DNA from: Carposina sasakii
Lineage: Eukaryota; Arthropoda; Insecta; Lepidoptera; Carposinidae
NCBI GenBank assembly: GCA_014607495.2
Contig: CP053167.1
Location: 8,432,001-8,496,000 of the forward strand
Direction: 5' to 3'
Length of the DNA: 64,000 nt
In this document: positions 42,195 through 53,655 of the stretch, piece by piece
Layout: each line of letters begins with the position of its first letter
Numbering within the stretch: position 1 is the first letter of the stretch
Notes under the pieces: generated by a model
Told to the model about the DNA's origin: nothing
Database searches by the model: none
The model's input: the letters and a program-made list of their open reading frames with translations, nothing else
Position numbers and translations under genes: made by a program

Positions 42195-44835
42195 CTGTAA
42201 ACAAAATAAACGTAGGTTAATATGATGCAGATTGTAAAAAACACGTTCTTTATAAGGGCTATGGTTTATAAATTGGCTGATAAATATCCAAGTATATATT
42301 ATGTATTCAGTTTTATCGAGCGTAAATGTCAGCAGTTTTTTAAATAGTTTGCACAATGAATATGTTTTTGTAAGTTTACTCATTAAAAATATATTGAGAG
42401 TTACAAAATTAGTAGGAACTTATTTTTTTTAACTGGAATAATAATGCGTAAATAAATAAATCATGGTAATAATAAAAAAATACAAATATTTTGTTACATT
42501 TGATTAATTTTGATCACTTTGCTGAAAAAGGAAATCACTGTTAACGTTTTCACCACAACAATTTTAATAATAACGTTGTATTTATAGGTATAATAAAATT
42601 ATGTAGAAACTTTAAACTACAGCAAAAAACTATGACACAAGCACGTACCAAATATAATTTACTTATTTATTACTATGTCAAGATATGTACATAATATTGC
42701 ATTAGTACATGCGTGAGATAGGCAAATACCAGTTTCACAGGTAAATAGCATGTTATTTGATATGTTACGGTCCTGTACCTACGGACATTTTTGTGTAATA
42801 TTTTGTTACTCAAAACATTTGTGTCGTAACAAAATTGAAGACATGAGTGTTATTGCCAAAACATTGTATTTTGTGCTAGGGAAAGGAAGCCAGCAAAGGA
42901 AAAAGAGGACGTAAATCAACAAACCGAATAACGGACTTGCAAAATATAGATATTATAGTAATATCTGCAAGTACGCAGTACTCTAAATCTGTTTACTATA
43001 ATATTTTTTAATATATATATGTATACTGTTGGTGTGTCTTAATAAATAAATAAATATATGTATTTCGCATAAAATAAAAATGACTTCTTCTAAAGGCACA
43101 TCTACTAATATACTTAATACCATTTGGTAGTACATTCAATAGCAATAGAATTATTCATACAATGTATTGAGAACTTGAACTATCTGTCAAAAATATAGTT
43201 TAAATCATGCCAGTCCTTTATAGCTTCAATAAAAATGTATGCAACAGGCAAGTAGATGGTATCATGTAAATAAGGTTTTAGATATATCAAAATGTCTGAC
43301 TAATCAGAACAAATTCAAAAGCGCATATTGAAGCCGAAAGCACCGATTAAAATAGCTTGAGTGTAAAGTAAAGGGTTTTTTGGATATTATAAGGTTACAA
43401 TATGAACTTTAAAGCAATACAAAAGTTACAAAAGTGCGTAATGTCCTAAAAATATCATTTACACCTTATTAAAAATATTAGTTCTAGTCAGCAATTTCGC
43501 ACGCCAAACACGTATCCGAGACAATCAGCAGAGTTTATTACAACCTTCGTAGTAGAGCCACCTATCGGACCACTGTCCAATACAAATGCTAGAACGCTAT
43601 ATCGAAGTTTCTCACAATTATTGGAATATTATTATATATGGGTACAACAATAACTAGTGGCTCGGCGGGGCCGGAAGCGCTTCCTTTTTCACCATCCGCA
43701 CACCTTTGATCAATAACGCTGGCGTGCAACTTGTCACTGATCCCTTTCATCTGTCTCCGCTACGCTTGGCGGTAGGATTTTCTTTACAATACTACAGTTC
43801 TGGCTACCCATTATGAGAGGCCAGCTTTGTCTTGTATGTTTGTTTATAATAGATTTTCTTTTGACAACTCCTCTAGAACTTCCATCTTCATAATACCATC
43901 AACTTTTGCAACTTTTTCTATCAATTGAAGCGACAGTACCATTGCGTAATAAATTTACGGTATTACTGCTATAGCGTAGTATTTTGTAATAATTGATTTC
44001 CGGTAAATTCTACTATCCATGGTAGAAATAGAGCACGTCGTACGGGAGCGAGAAACATTTGAAATATTTCGTAAATAGCAACGCTTAAATCTGCTACGCT
44101 GTAATTAGTTCATGACCTTTCGTGTCTGTCTAAATATTTAGTTGTTACATGCTAGAGTTACAACAACTAAACATATTGTGACCATCACTAGTATGTTCTC
44201 AGATGCATTTTATCTCCCTCACTTTAGGTTGACTTTGAGTTTTAAGCAAAGTAAGCTTGCTTCATTAGGAATACTGAATAATCTATATAATTTTACTACT
44301 TATAATGACCGCCTTAATAACCATCTCTACTTTTACTACTTGTACACAAACCACAATGATTAAATACATATTTGCCTGACATACTCTTTCAATAAACGAT
44401 TTAATCACTATTTATCATTGAATAGATCTCAATACTATTACAAAATCTCACGACTCTAATCGATATAATTCATGTGAAAAAAACACTTTCCCTGCCAAAG
44501 CATCGAATCGAATTGAAATTTTCTAACGAATTCTTTCAAAGAGCAGTTTTTTCGACTCTATTGCCTGTCTTGATGGCAATTATAATGTCCATGAAGTGGA
44601 ATCGCTTTCATGGTAGACTGGACTAGTAATTTGTATGTCATTGTCCATTGGCATTAGTTTAAGTGATATGTATATCTTATTGTACTTACTGTTAAAGTTA
44701 ATAGATTTAAAAACATTTTTTACAATCACGTACCAATAGAAATAAGAGTCAAATGAATATACAGCACTAAATAAAAATTGGTAGGTACTCGTAAGTACTG
44801 ATTAACTCATTCATGAACGTAGTGGACATACTTAA
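42195..44835. other. upstream intron or flanking DNA
   Basis: AT-rich. A U-like fragment with CTTGTCACTGATCCCTTTC and TACTACAGTTCTGGCTACCC lies at about 43729-43850. No exon recognised. Confidence 0.4.
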
Positions 44836-45023
44836 GGGTCGGTTCATATCTGACGGAACATGCGCCGCCTATTATCGGTCGCGTAACGCCAGAACAGACA
44901 AATTGTATAAAAAAAACACTCGACCGTTCACATTCAACCGATGATACATTAGTGTGTCGAGTGTACGTTTGCCTGCACCTGGAGATACGCTCAACGCATC
45001 TTCCGTCAGATATGAACCGACCC
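44836..45023. mobile_element. 188-bp PIF/Harbinger-type MITE
   Basis: Perfect 23-bp terminal inverted repeats GGGTCGGTTCATATCTGACG+GAA (44836-44858) and its complement (45001-45023), extending to 29 bp with one mismatch. Flanked by TAA on both sides (44833-44835, 45024-45026), the 3-bp target typical of Harbinger. The near-perfect ends suggest recent mobility. Confidence 0.85.
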
Positions 45024-45197
45024 TAAGACTCAACCTTTTCCAAATAAAACACTAAACAAGAAATTGTCAGCAACAGCATTTACCCGATTCTATTTTTGAA
45101 GCATACAATGCTGTTTATTGAATATAAAGTCGTTCAAAAGAGGGCAATCATATTGAGTTATTCAATCTGTATAATCTTGTTCAACACGTAATTGTTC

Positions 45198-45604
45198 AGT
45201 TGTCCGTTCCGCTGGCTTGGCTCTACAATTTTAGAAACGGAAGCGATACATATGTTCGAAATTAGACCTGTACGTTCAATTAGGACTGCGAGGGAGCGCT
45301 AAGAACGAATTTTTTAACGGGAGCTGTACATGTGAAGCTAAAATCGGAGACTAAGCACTAAGAATTAAATTCTCTGTCTGTGCGTTTGTGCACGCTAATC
45401 TCAGGAACGGCTTATTTCGGTGCAGTTTTCAGGAATATATTGTGACAGGTCCCACTTAACATATAGGCTACTAGTATCCCGGATAATTTCGAATTTTTTT
45501 TTCTGTAGTCCACGCGGACGAGTCGCGGGCGTCCACTAGTTGAACACAATCAGTAGTATAATCAGTTGCATTGTCCGTTCCGCTGGCTTGGCTCTACAAT
45601 TTTA
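45198..45604. repeat. 33-bp direct repeats flanking Helitron fragments
   Basis: TTGTCCGTTCCGCTGGCTTG followed by GCTCTACAATTTTA occurs at about 45199-45232 and 45571-45604. Between them is a piece of the Hel-2 tandem unit (GACTGCGAGGGAGCGCTAAG, antisense) and the Hel-1 3' half at 45375-45539. The second copy continues into GGAACGGACAA, an inverted partner of TTGTCCGTTCC. Confidence 0.65.
45375..45539 (+). mobile_element. Hel-1 Helitron, 5'-truncated
   Basis: CTGTGCGTTTGTGCACGCTA, GGTGCAGTTTTCAGGAATAT, GACAGGTCCCACTTAACATA and the CGCGGGCGTCCACTAG|T end. The 5' third is missing. Confidence 0.8.
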
Positions 45605-45940
45605 CCCTTGGAACGGACAAGTGAGATAACACCAGTTGCATATTTTCCCTTGCGGGTGAGATATTGTAGTATCTAACGTGGTTTTATCCTGTTATTCATG
45701 TTTCTCTCTAACTTTGTCATTTCTTGATGGATTTGATACATTCAGTCATTCAAAAAGTAATATCCTTACAATTTAGTACTCCATCCGCATTAGTACTTAG
45801 ATGTCTAATATTCCGACTGGAATAATCCTAATTATTACCTATTTTTTAATGTTTTAGTGTAAATTAAGGATAGGTATGTAAATGATTGATGGTACGGATG
45901 CTCAAGGCGAGTGATTGGGAGACATCTTGGAGCAAGTGAA

Positions 45941-46490
45941 TGAATGAATGAATGAAAAGCTTTATTTGAGACAGAAACATAACAAAGAATAAAATAAAAT
46001 ATTTACATTAGAGGAAGTATTCTGTCACAAACTCGGTCCCAACTCAGCTTACTGCTGGCTGTAACCAACCAGCGCTAGTCTTCCGTTGGAACCGATAGTG
46101 ACGTCATGCATGTCTACTAAGCAAAATATAAATATAAAACTAATGATAAAAAACATAATTAAAAAATATGTAAAAAGTACAAATAATGATAAAATAAAGT
46201 GGTATGACAACACAATTTTTAAATAATATAACACCAATGCCTCTGTAAATGTAAAACATAATTTTTAAATAAATAACAGCAATGCCTACTTAAATCACAC
46301 TGGTGTTATTGACCAACAGTTCTTCCGCTTTTTGGTGCTTAAGCATAAATATTTTTAACCTGGTTCTGAAGCCGTATATACTTTGCAAGTTCCTGATTGG
46401 CGGAGGGATATTGTTCCAACACTTAGTCGCAGCATAGCGGAAACTTCCCCTGAAAGCAGTGTCATAGTCTCATATTTTACTGTTAAAGTT
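45941..46490 (-). pseudogene. CR1/Jockey-like LINE C-terminus with (CATT)n tail
   Basis: The minus frame about 46466-46290 reads FRGSFRYAATKCWNNIPPPI, RNLQSIYGFRTRLKIF and LKHQK to a TAA. The motif WNxxPxxIRxxxSxxxFRxxLKxxL is the C-terminal tail of CR1/Jockey-type LINEs lacking RNase H. A 3' UTR follows and ends AATAAAGCTTTTCATTCATT with a CATT microsatellite (45941-45956). The frame upstream of 46470 is closed by stops. Confidence 0.75.
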
Positions 46491-47011
46491 ATGGTTAAGT
46501 TAAAAACTGGATGATGGCACAACTACGAGCATATAAAATCCTACACATTTATTTACTACATATTTACTTATTGTGTTAAAACAGTCGATGTCGTGATATA
46601 TTGCTTCTGGTGCTATAAGTTGCAACAATAACACTATGACGACGGCGACAAAGTGTTTTTCTGTGTTTATGTAACTAGCCAGACCTACTGTTTGGGTTTG
46701 TCGAGTGATGGCCAACTTTCACTGTTGGTGACTGTTTACTGTCTGAGTTTATCTGTTACCTGCTGACAATTTTGAAATAGGTAGGTACTAATAAGTAGGT
46801 AGGAGGGGCAGATCACACCTGGCCCACTGTCAGATAATATGCGAAAAGTTGCTGGAGACCAGTGGATGAGGTTGGCTCAAAGGCTGTAGGTACCTATAGA
46901 TTAACTTATATTCTTATTAAGTTATATTCCACACAGGATATATAGGTAAGTACCTGTGGGAAATATTAAAAGGTGAGATATTTAGACCATGAATCTTAAG
47001 CAAAAATTATA

Positions 47012-47473
47012 ACAAAAAAATCACTAGAAAATTCCACAACTTTCCGAACTTTTTGGCGAGGAATACATTGCAGGGTAGGTAATAAAAATAATTTTCGGTA
47101 AGTATAAATATACAGGGTGTAACAAAAGGGGTATGTTAAGCGAAAAGCTGTGTAAATAGCCTACTATAGAGAACCTATTTCCAAATATTCAGACTCAAAT
47201 TCACATTTTTATTTTTCCAGATAGTATGAAGAATTCCGAAACAACTCAGGAATGTCCATACAATCTTGAAAAATAAAAATGTGATTTCGAGTCTCAAATT
47301 TTGGAAATAGGATCTCTATAGTGGGCTATTTACATAGCTTTTCGGTTAACATACCCTTTCTGTTACATCCTGTATATTTATACTTACCGAAAATTATTTT
47401 TATTACCTACCCTGCAATGTATTCCTCGCCAAAAAGTTCGGAAAGTTGTTGAATTTTCTAGTGATTTTTTTGT
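47012..47473. repeat. 462-bp palindrome: 99-bp inverted arms around MITE-A
   Basis: Left arm 47012-47110 and right arm 47375-47473 are reverse complements with one mismatch (47055). Arm landmarks are ACAAAAAAATCACTAGAAAA, ACTTTCCGAACTTTTTGGCG, AGGAATACATTGCAGGGTAG and TTTTCGGTAAGTATAAATA. MITE-A copy 3 occupies the centre exactly. The arm text is not found at the other MITE-A copies, so it is duplicated flank and not part of the element. Confidence 0.9.
47111..47374. mobile_element. MITE-A copy 3, centre of the palindrome
   Basis: TACAGGGTGTAACAAAAGGG and, reversed, TACAGGATGTAACAGAAAGG; TATGTTAAGCGAAAAGC and its mirrored partner. 264 bp with a 100-nt less symmetrical centre. Confidence 0.85.
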
Positions 47474-47636
47474 AAAATATTTAATATAAAATTGTAAACA
47501 CTGTTCAAAAACTCCATTAAAATAGTACTTATTATTAGAATATTTTCCCTTCCTTAACCCTTTGCTACACCTAATTATTGTGTAGCTATGAGATATTAGG
47601 AATTTTGCAAAATTTTTGTAACTAATAAATGCTGCT

Positions 47637-47892
47637 CTGGGAGTGCAAAAATAACGTATAATACTACAGCTCCTTCTCTTCCCAGGCATACTGTACAAGT
47701 CAGTAGAGGGACAAGAGGGTCTTGGTGTTTTGTAGGCGATGGGCTGACCACCTGTCACTACTAACCGAACTTGTACATCTCAACTCTACCCTCAAAATTG
47801 GTCAGAAGTGGCACCATGTTCTATCGGCCCTTGGTGCTCTGCCTACCCCGTAAGGGATACAGTCGTGATTGTATGTATGTATGCATGTAATA
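47637..47892 (+). repeat. T-family retroelement tail, most complete copy
   Basis: GAGTGCAAAAATAACGTATA, CTTCCCAGGCATACTGTACA, GGGACAAGAGGGTCTTGGTG, CTACCCTCAAAATTGGTCAG, CTTGGTGCTCTGCCTACCCC and a GTATGTATGTATG tail (47872-47885). The minus-strand frame at 47384-47758 is a shadow of this and the palindrome. Confidence 0.8.
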
Positions 47893-48981
47893 AAACTTAT
47901 TTTTAATTTATCGTATTTAAGTTTTTTAAATATCTGTTAAGTGACGAAGAAAGTTCGAAGCGGACAATACTACGGACATCCGGGTACTTTCAACAATCCG
48001 CAAACACCTAAGTCTGTACATCAATATTCGTGACACGTATCCGCAGTTCCGTACCCACTCGTTTATCATAAGAATTAAAACTAAATTGATAAGTAAGAAA
48101 GTAGAACGAAAATTGTAAATTTTCCAGCGAAAAGAATTATAACTCAATCAATGTGACTGCAGGTTAAAACCTTTCGCTTGTTATCATATTGCAGTTACTA
48201 TAGTAATAGAAAACAATGTATGCTAAGAAACAATACCTATTCCATACATAAAATAACCATAAAATCACAAGACACAACTATAAAATAAAACAAAATATTG
48301 TCGAGCTTGAATCCGTGTGTGAAGTTTTTAAAAGTCCATTCACGTTTTGTGTGCATCTGTATATATGAAGTAATGCACAAAGAATGCATCGCGATTTTTA
48401 ATAGAATCCCTTACAAAAGGATCTCAATCGCTACCACAACGTTGTAAAAACGGCACCACGGATTTCGCTCCGATATGCGTTCGGGACTTCTGCACCGCGT
48501 TACACTTTGCAAATATAAATCCTCAGAGAAACAAGAACTTTTCACTGGAATGTTCTGGTAGAATCATAAATATTTATACTATTCGTAAGTATATTAATTA
48601 GATGATAACGATAGATTTGCAACATTCCGATGTAAAATAATGAAAATCGCGTGAAAGAGAGAGTGATTTTATATGGATAATAAAATCAGTTCTCTAATAT
48701 GTCCGGTTAGTAATAAATACATTGTCATATAACGTATATAAATATTTAATTATAATATCAAATGCAGTTACTGTTTTCCTATACTTTAACAAAATATTAC
48801 TTTTCTTTTACTCTTTCAATATCACTCCCATTGTTGTTTATCACAAAAAGCTTAATAATTTTCCGTCTAAATTGGTTTAAAACCTTTAATCAAAGAATTT
48901 GAAAAAAGATCAAATTTGATCTCGTAACATAGATATAACAAAAACATACAGTTCAAATGAGGAACTTCAACCTGAAATATA
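47893..48981. other. non-coding DNA; possible promoter-like patch near 48440-48520
   Basis: A locally GC-richer patch holds, on the minus strand, TTTATATTTG followed about 30 bp later by GCGGTGCAGAAG and farther on CTTTTGTAAGGG, which could be a TATA-initiator-donor arrangement for a GRXCR1-like leader exon. This is weak pattern matching only. Confidence 0.2.
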
Positions 48982-49247
48982 TACAGGGTGTAACAAAAGG
49001 GGTATGTTAAGCAAAAAGCTATGTAAATAGCCCGCTAAAAGGAACCTACCCGCAAAATTTTAGACTCTCGAAATCACATGTTTATTTTTCCAGTTAGTAT
49101 AGAGAATTCCTAAACAATTCAGAAATGTTCATACAATCGTGAAAAATAAATATGTGATTTTGAGTCTAAAATTTTGGAAATAGGTTCTCTATAGTGGGCT
49201 ATTAACATAATTTTTCGCTTAACATACCCTTTCTGTTACCCTCTGTA
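48982..49247. mobile_element. MITE-A copy 4
   Basis: TACAGGGTGTAACAAAAGGG and, reversed, TACAGAGGGTAACAGAAAGG, flanked by TA. 266 bp. Confidence 0.85.
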
Positions 49248-49249
49248 TA

Positions 49250-49345
49250 TAGACCCGACTGTGTTCCCGAAATGAGGTAGCCAGAACTGCGCAGTCATAG
49301 AGGAGATCCCACAAGCACGCATAACAAAGCGGGGACCCATGTTAT
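49250..49345 (-). repeat. U-family fragment
   Basis: GACTGTGTTCCCGAAATGAG, GTAGCCAGAACTGCGCAGTC and CCACAAGCACGCATAAC are antisense U text, directly abutting MITE-A copy 4. Confidence 0.6.
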
Positions 49346-49681
49346 AAACGCAATATGCATCATTTTAATATGTATGTCAACGTTAAAACCTCTCTGACAT
49401 CATCAGGATACGAACAGCATACTAAACCGCAACAATTTTTGTAAATGACCAATTTGTAGTCCAAATTGGACTCTTGTCTGTCATTTTCCACATATTTGTA
49501 GGAAATAAATGCTAAAAACCTTCATGTGTTCTACGCGTTGATTGTAAAATTATACTTGACTATTTAAAATTTGTCAAGGATTACAATTTTGACCATACAT
49601 GTAAATGATGTCCTACTTACAGAAATAAGTGCTTGTGAATGCTGTTTACGGTTTTAATTACGTTGAACTGCATGATCATAA

Positions 49682-49835
49682 AGAGAGAGAGAGAGAGATC
49701 GCACAAACACAGGGATAAGTTGCTAGCTTAGCTCGGGCTAAGAAACTCGGGTTTCTTAGTCGACTTTTACGACATGCACAGAAAGAGATGCAGCTGACGT
49801 ATTCTAGTGAAGCCCCGCATCAGTACAGAAGCGTG
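49682..49835 (-). repeat. short GA run and U-family fragment
   Basis: AGAGAGAGAGAGAGAG at 49682-49698, then antisense U text TAAGTTGCTAGCTTAGCTCG, GACATGCACAGAAAGAGATG and TCTAGTGAAGCCCCGCATCA to 49830. Confidence 0.65.
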
Positions 49836-51929
49836 ATATGCATAGTGAAATTTCATTTCATGATATGCAATATGTAAATACTAGATAATAAATATTTCCG
49901 AACTTGGTATTGAAAGCCAATAATAAAGATATTTACGATGATGTCAATGATTGATTGAATCGAATATCTGAAGCTCACGCAACTGTGGTAATTGATGACA
50001 AATAGCAGCATATCAAAGAGCATGCAGTTGATAATGCTACTATGTAGCAATTTGACATTAGATAGGAATGAATTTGAGAAGTGACAAAAGGGAAGTCGGA
50101 GAATCCGGTAGCATTGTAGCATAGTAAAAAGGCAGCCTATAGCCTTATGATATCATCTTCTTGTCTGTTTCATATAGCTTGAAGCAAGAAATGACTGTCA
50201 TGCTTAGGTTAATGATGAGTCTTAACATCATTAATCTAAGCTGGCATGGTCTAAACTGCAATTTGTGACATATTTTTCAAGATTTGACAAATAAAAAATG
50301 GAATATCATTATTGTCTTGGATGTGCAAGATAATGATTATTACATATGTAAGTGGGCAAACGGACCCAAAATCTCCTCTGAAATAACTCTTGAATAGGAA
50401 AGGACATAAGGCAAGGACATAAAGTGCAAGTAATACAAGGTTAAACTAGATAATGGATAGTAAAGAAGCTTACTTATGTAACTTTATATTGACAAGCCCT
50501 CCAAATATTATCATTGTAATTCAAATTTTAATGTCAAGCAGCGTTTCACCTTTAGTAAGCTGATTGCCAGGTAACATTGAAATATTTGTAATTGTTAATA
50601 AATCAACTAATTAGTGTCTAAAGCTCCACCCGTAATAAATGAAGTTGCAAAGATGATGACTTTAATGTTATTGTGATACTCAAGGTAATGTGTCTGGGAT
50701 GTGAACGAATACAAAGTCTAGGGTGTCTTTCTGGCTAAGAAAAGTGGAAACAACACCCAGAAAAAAGCATTGTATGTGAAAATATCTCAATTTTTTTTTA
50801 AAACAAATAAATATTGTTTAGATTTCGAAAGAATACTTAAACTTGTAAAAACTATCATTAAAAGCCCAAATATCATTGACCTGAGATTAAGTTTCGAGGT
50901 AACCTTCACAAAATTTTGGCGGCATCACCCGAGATCTATGTCAATTAATACGTTATAATAATAAGTCACGCGGACACCTCAGGCAAGGTCTTACAGGTGT
51001 ATTTACCGCGGAATGTAACATGATATACGTGTGTATAATTACTGTTACTAGGCTAAGGCATCTATGCAGACATTTGACAAATTTGACCAATCATTGACTA
51101 ATGTAAACCATTGGCTAAAATCATGAAGATAGCTTAACTTTTGGTAACCATTGCCATGAAGGCTTAGTTCTATTTGTTATCATAAAAATATTATTTTAAA
51201 AAATACCGCTCATCTCACCTTAAAATTAAAACTAAATACACTGCAGTATTCGAATAATTTTGTTGTTAACTGTTTATTTATTATTACATAGAATGACTGC
51301 ATTTTGTATTATAATTTTAAAGATACCATACGATATTTTGTTGGTATGTTTGGAACGTACTAAATGGAGACACTGCACCCTATGGAACTACTAGGCGTGC
51401 TGTTTTAATTTTAGTTAAATTAGAAACATTACGAAGTTTCAGTATATAACTGTACACATATCTTAGTCAGAGTCAACGTGTATATGATTACTATTATAAG
51501 GTTCTAATGACTTGGCCTTTATTACCGATTCCGACATTTTAGACTCAAAAGTCACGCTGTCAAGGCCGGAGACGAAGATGCGCCCGCGCAGTGTGCTTTG
51601 CACTAAAATAGGGTGCATCTGTGAGAACATACACAACATGATAATATGATTACTACCATTAGGTTGCAGAAACGGTGATTATATTTAATTAAACATCTGC
51701 CCCGCTATGTTAAACGCGGCTAAAGGAACTCCTTCATGATTCTGCAGTTCTTGCTTTCCCATTTTTCATTTTGTGGTACTTACGTAGTGTTAAAAGTTAT
51801 GCTTTTTATAGGGTTTAGCATTTTAAACCTTTTGTCATAATGATTGCGTACTTTTTTAAAAAATTTTAATAAATTTTTTTATTTCATGCTTTAAAAAATA
51901 TAAATCGGTTTATCCGTTTTATTCCGGCA
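49836..51929. other. non-coding DNA, one U scrap
   Basis: Sense U text CGCTATGTTAAACGCGGCTA, TTCATGATTCTGCAGTTCTT lies at 51704-51756. No exon recognised; frames at 49853-50122 and 50770-50958 lack domains. Confidence 0.4.
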
Positions 51930-51934
51930 TTCCA

Positions 51935-52562
51935 GGGTTTCATCCGCCACATCCCATTTCCAGCATCAGGACCTCGTCAATTAGAAACATGAAGAGAACC
52001 AGTCAAGACAAATTCAACGAGCCTAAACTCGATGGGTTTACTAAAAGGTAGACCAGGGTTACGTCTCCTACCTTCGAGCCCTATCATCAGACCAGCTCAG
52101 AGGTTCCAGATTTCCAGCATCATGTCCTCGTCAATTAGAAACATAAAGAGAACTAGTTAAGACAAATCCAACGAGCCCAAACTCGATGGGTTTACTAAAA
52201 GGCAGTCCAGGGTTACATCTCCTATCTTCGAGCCCTAACAGCAGACCAGCTCAGTGGTTCCAGAGGACATTAGTGTTTCAAATGTCAGATCCCACATATG
52301 CTTGCAAGCAAACTGAGCGTGTAACATTCCTATCACACGTAACAAACGACCTGATGACCTTGAAGACCTGAACCGATTTCCACCAAACAAAGCTAAGAAC
52401 ACTCTCGACTGATATACCTTTCAAACAAAAAAAAAACGCATTAAAATCGGATCATCCGTTTGGGAGCTACGATGCCACAGACAGACACATACACATTTAC
52501 ACACACACACACACAGACACGTCTAACTTATAACACCCCGTCGTTTTTGCGTCAGGGGTTAA
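51935..52562 (+). repeat. LINE-like 3' region with an internal 154-bp direct duplication
   Basis: TTCCAGCATCAGGACCTCGT (51957) recurs as TTCCAGCATCATGTCCTCGT 154 bp later, each followed by CAATTAGAAACAT and AACTCGATGGGTTTACTAAA. Downstream are ATCGGATCATCCGTTTGGGA, an (AC)n at 52500-52515, and the end CACCCCGTCGTTTTTGCGTC-AGGGGTTAAAAA, a familiar arthropod LINE tail. The 61-codon frame is a shadow. Confidence 0.6.
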
Positions 52563-53339
52563 AAACTCATCTAAAACAAACAACTTTAAATCTTATACCC
52601 TGACCTCAAAGTGCATAGCGTGGGACTTTAATCATGTTATGATGTTTCCAGGAATCAACCTAACATTCCGATTCTACTTTTTGTTCATAATAATTGATGG
52701 GTTTACATCATTAAGGAAAAACAAAGAGGAGATTCAAGAGAGCATTTATTGGTAGAAAATAGCAGGGCATTTATGTACGTAATGGTTGGAAGGGTAGATA
52801 CGGAAGATATATAATTTGATATGACTAAAAGATGTTTGATTCCGAATCATGGATGTTTCTATAATTAATTAACTACGTATTTATGTAAGTACTGCTGCCC
52901 TGAAGACATTAGACATTTTAGCGTGGGACTAAGTTACTATTTAATTAAACTATGTTATCACATTTCCTTTTTGTTTTTTCTCCATTATTCGGGTTAATGT
53001 TAATAGCTTTGTACCTAATGGATGCGTTACGTGTCCCTAATCAAGTAAGATACAAACAGCCAACCAGCTGATTGTGTCGCTGTTATCTATGTAGTATTAC
53101 GGCGAAATAGAAGACTAGTATAGAGTACTTTGTAGTTCCATTTTGAACCACCTCGTTAAGTTTACGTTAGCTTTAGTTGTTTGAGTAAGATAAGTTGATA
53201 TTTGGAGAAGGTATTTAAACAGCTAGGATTTTTTTAAGGAATTTATTTCACAAAATAAAAGAGGTTACGAGTTCGATTCTTGGCTGAGAAATTTTGAGGG
53301 TATATTTCAATAAATCGTTAATTGTTTTCGTCATCACAA

Positions 53340-53655
53340 ATTATGAAACTAAAGGCTAAAGACTTCGGCAATCAGAGAGCGTATATAGCGCACGCTAGAG
53401 CGTTAGCATTTTACGCTGTTACGTCGCATATTTTCAGTGTGACAGCATTGACAAATGCAATGCAACGCGACGTAAACGCTATATTAGAGCGGAGCGTACT
53501 CGCACTATCAACAGTATAGCCTGGTTCAATACAACTATAATATACAACACAACGCGACGCTATGACGCGACGCTATGACGCGACGCTATGACGCGACGGC
53601 GCGGCGCGGTGGCAGGCTGGAGCGTGAAAACGTCTGTTTGATCAGGCCTTAAATT
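53340..53655. repeat. CpG-rich MITE-like block with 13-bp tandem repeat
   Basis: ACGCGACGCTATG is repeated in tandem at 53552, 53565 and 53578 with a partial fourth unit to 53598, then GCGCGGCGCGG. GCCTGGTTCAATACA (about 53519) and, reversed, GGCCTGATCAAACA (about 53637) may be degenerate terminal repeats. Left of it, GCGACGTAAACGCTATATTA and CGCACGCTAGAGCGTTAGC are related CG-rich text. The 65-codon frame is a shadow. Confidence 0.6.

Noticed and set aside
47384..47758. 124-codon minus-strand frame
   Set aside because: Composed of the palindrome arm plus a T-family tail; no domain.
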